From: Acetobacteraceae bacterium
Lineage (GTDB): Bacteria; Pseudomonadota; Alphaproteobacteria; Acetobacterales; Acetobacteraceae
Direction: 5' to 3'
Assembly (NCBI GenBank): GCA_014377905.1
Contig: JACMOQ010000309.1
Coordinates: 1 to 5,250 of the forward strand
Length of the DNA stretch: 5,250 nt
This document shows, in pieces, positions 5,224 through 5,250 of this stretch. Within the stretch, counting starts at the first letter, position 1; each line of letters begins with the position of its first letter. Made by a program: the position numbers and the translations under genes. Under the pieces are notes generated by a model. That model had not been told where the DNA came from. It saw nothing but the letters and a program-made list of their open reading frames with translations, and made no database searches.

Positions 5224-5250
5224 TGGTTGAAAGCGCAGCAATCTCATCGC
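5224..5250. other. Sequence right of the tRNA break, probably the start of an integrated element
   Basis: Only 27 bases are visible and no gene can be called. GCGCAGCAA at 5233-5241 repeats 5184-5192 of the tRNA acceptor/T-stem region in direct orientation, 49 bases apart. This could be integrase arm-site repetition, a relic of duplication, or chance. Confidence 0.3.

Noticed and set aside
5059..5247. Minus-strand 62-codon frame at the right end
   Set aside because: Its N-terminal part (LNQRVASSSLAAPTK) is a translation of the tRNA-Lys 3' half, a familiar spurious protein; the rest runs through the hairpin.
5178..5250. Group I intron interrupting the tRNA in the anticodon loop
   Set aside because: Such introns end in G directly before the 3' exon, but the bases before the loop are CAACCAA with no G, and the lost part includes stem positions 27-31, not just a break inside the loop. 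It cannot be fully excluded because the window ends.
1..5250. CRISPR array, insertion sequence or toxin-antitoxin pair
   Set aside because: No regularly spaced repeats, no transposase-like frame with terminal inverted repeats and no small paired genes are visible.

Overview
The window is GC-rich DNA, most likely from an alphaproteobacterium and possibly a sphingomonad. This placement is an inference from base composition, the DUF1800/DUF1501 pair, the gene mix and a LacI-type operator half-site. No single gene fixes the genus. Five protein genes fill bases 1 to 5035, and the remaining 215 bases hold a hairpin and a broken tRNA.

Layout: (1) Bases 1-2450 (+) carry a DUF1800 gene, cut at its 5' end by the window edge, and a DUF1501 gene. 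Their stop and start overlap as ATGA, so they are almost certainly one translationally coupled unit, a common bacterial pair of unknown biochemical role. (2) Bases 2447-3193 (-) encode an alpha/beta hydrolase with cysteine, not serine, at the nucleophile elbow. It converges on DUF1501 with interlocking stop codons. (3) A divergent intergenic region (3194-3445) has a promoter candidate facing each way, an 8-bp inverted repeat and a small palindromic patch that may be a REP-like remnant. (4) Bases 3446-4159 (+) encode a secreted class A-type acid phosphatase of the PAP2 superfamily with its full signature. (5) A 126-base gap contains GC-rich hairpins and an inverted repeat with a LacI-family-like half-site. 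(6) Bases 4286-5035 (+) encode an HpcH/HpaI-family metal-dependent aldolase with all its main catalytic positions kept.

The most notable feature is at the right edge. On the minus strand, bases 5223 to 5178 read as the 3' half of a tRNA-Lys(CUU), from the anticodon loop through a perfect T arm, acceptor strand and encoded CCA. The sequence upstream of it is not tRNA. This is the expected appearance of a displaced att site left by an element integrated into a tRNA gene. By the usual geometry the element would lie to the right, beyond base 5223, and the genes in this window would be flanking chromosome. A hairpin followed on the minus strand by a short T run (5072-5107) sits where the tRNA's terminator would be.

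The genes do not form one obvious pathway. The aldolase suggests sugar-acid or aromatic catabolism, the phosphatase suggests periplasmic phosphate scavenging, and the hydrolase substrate is unknown.
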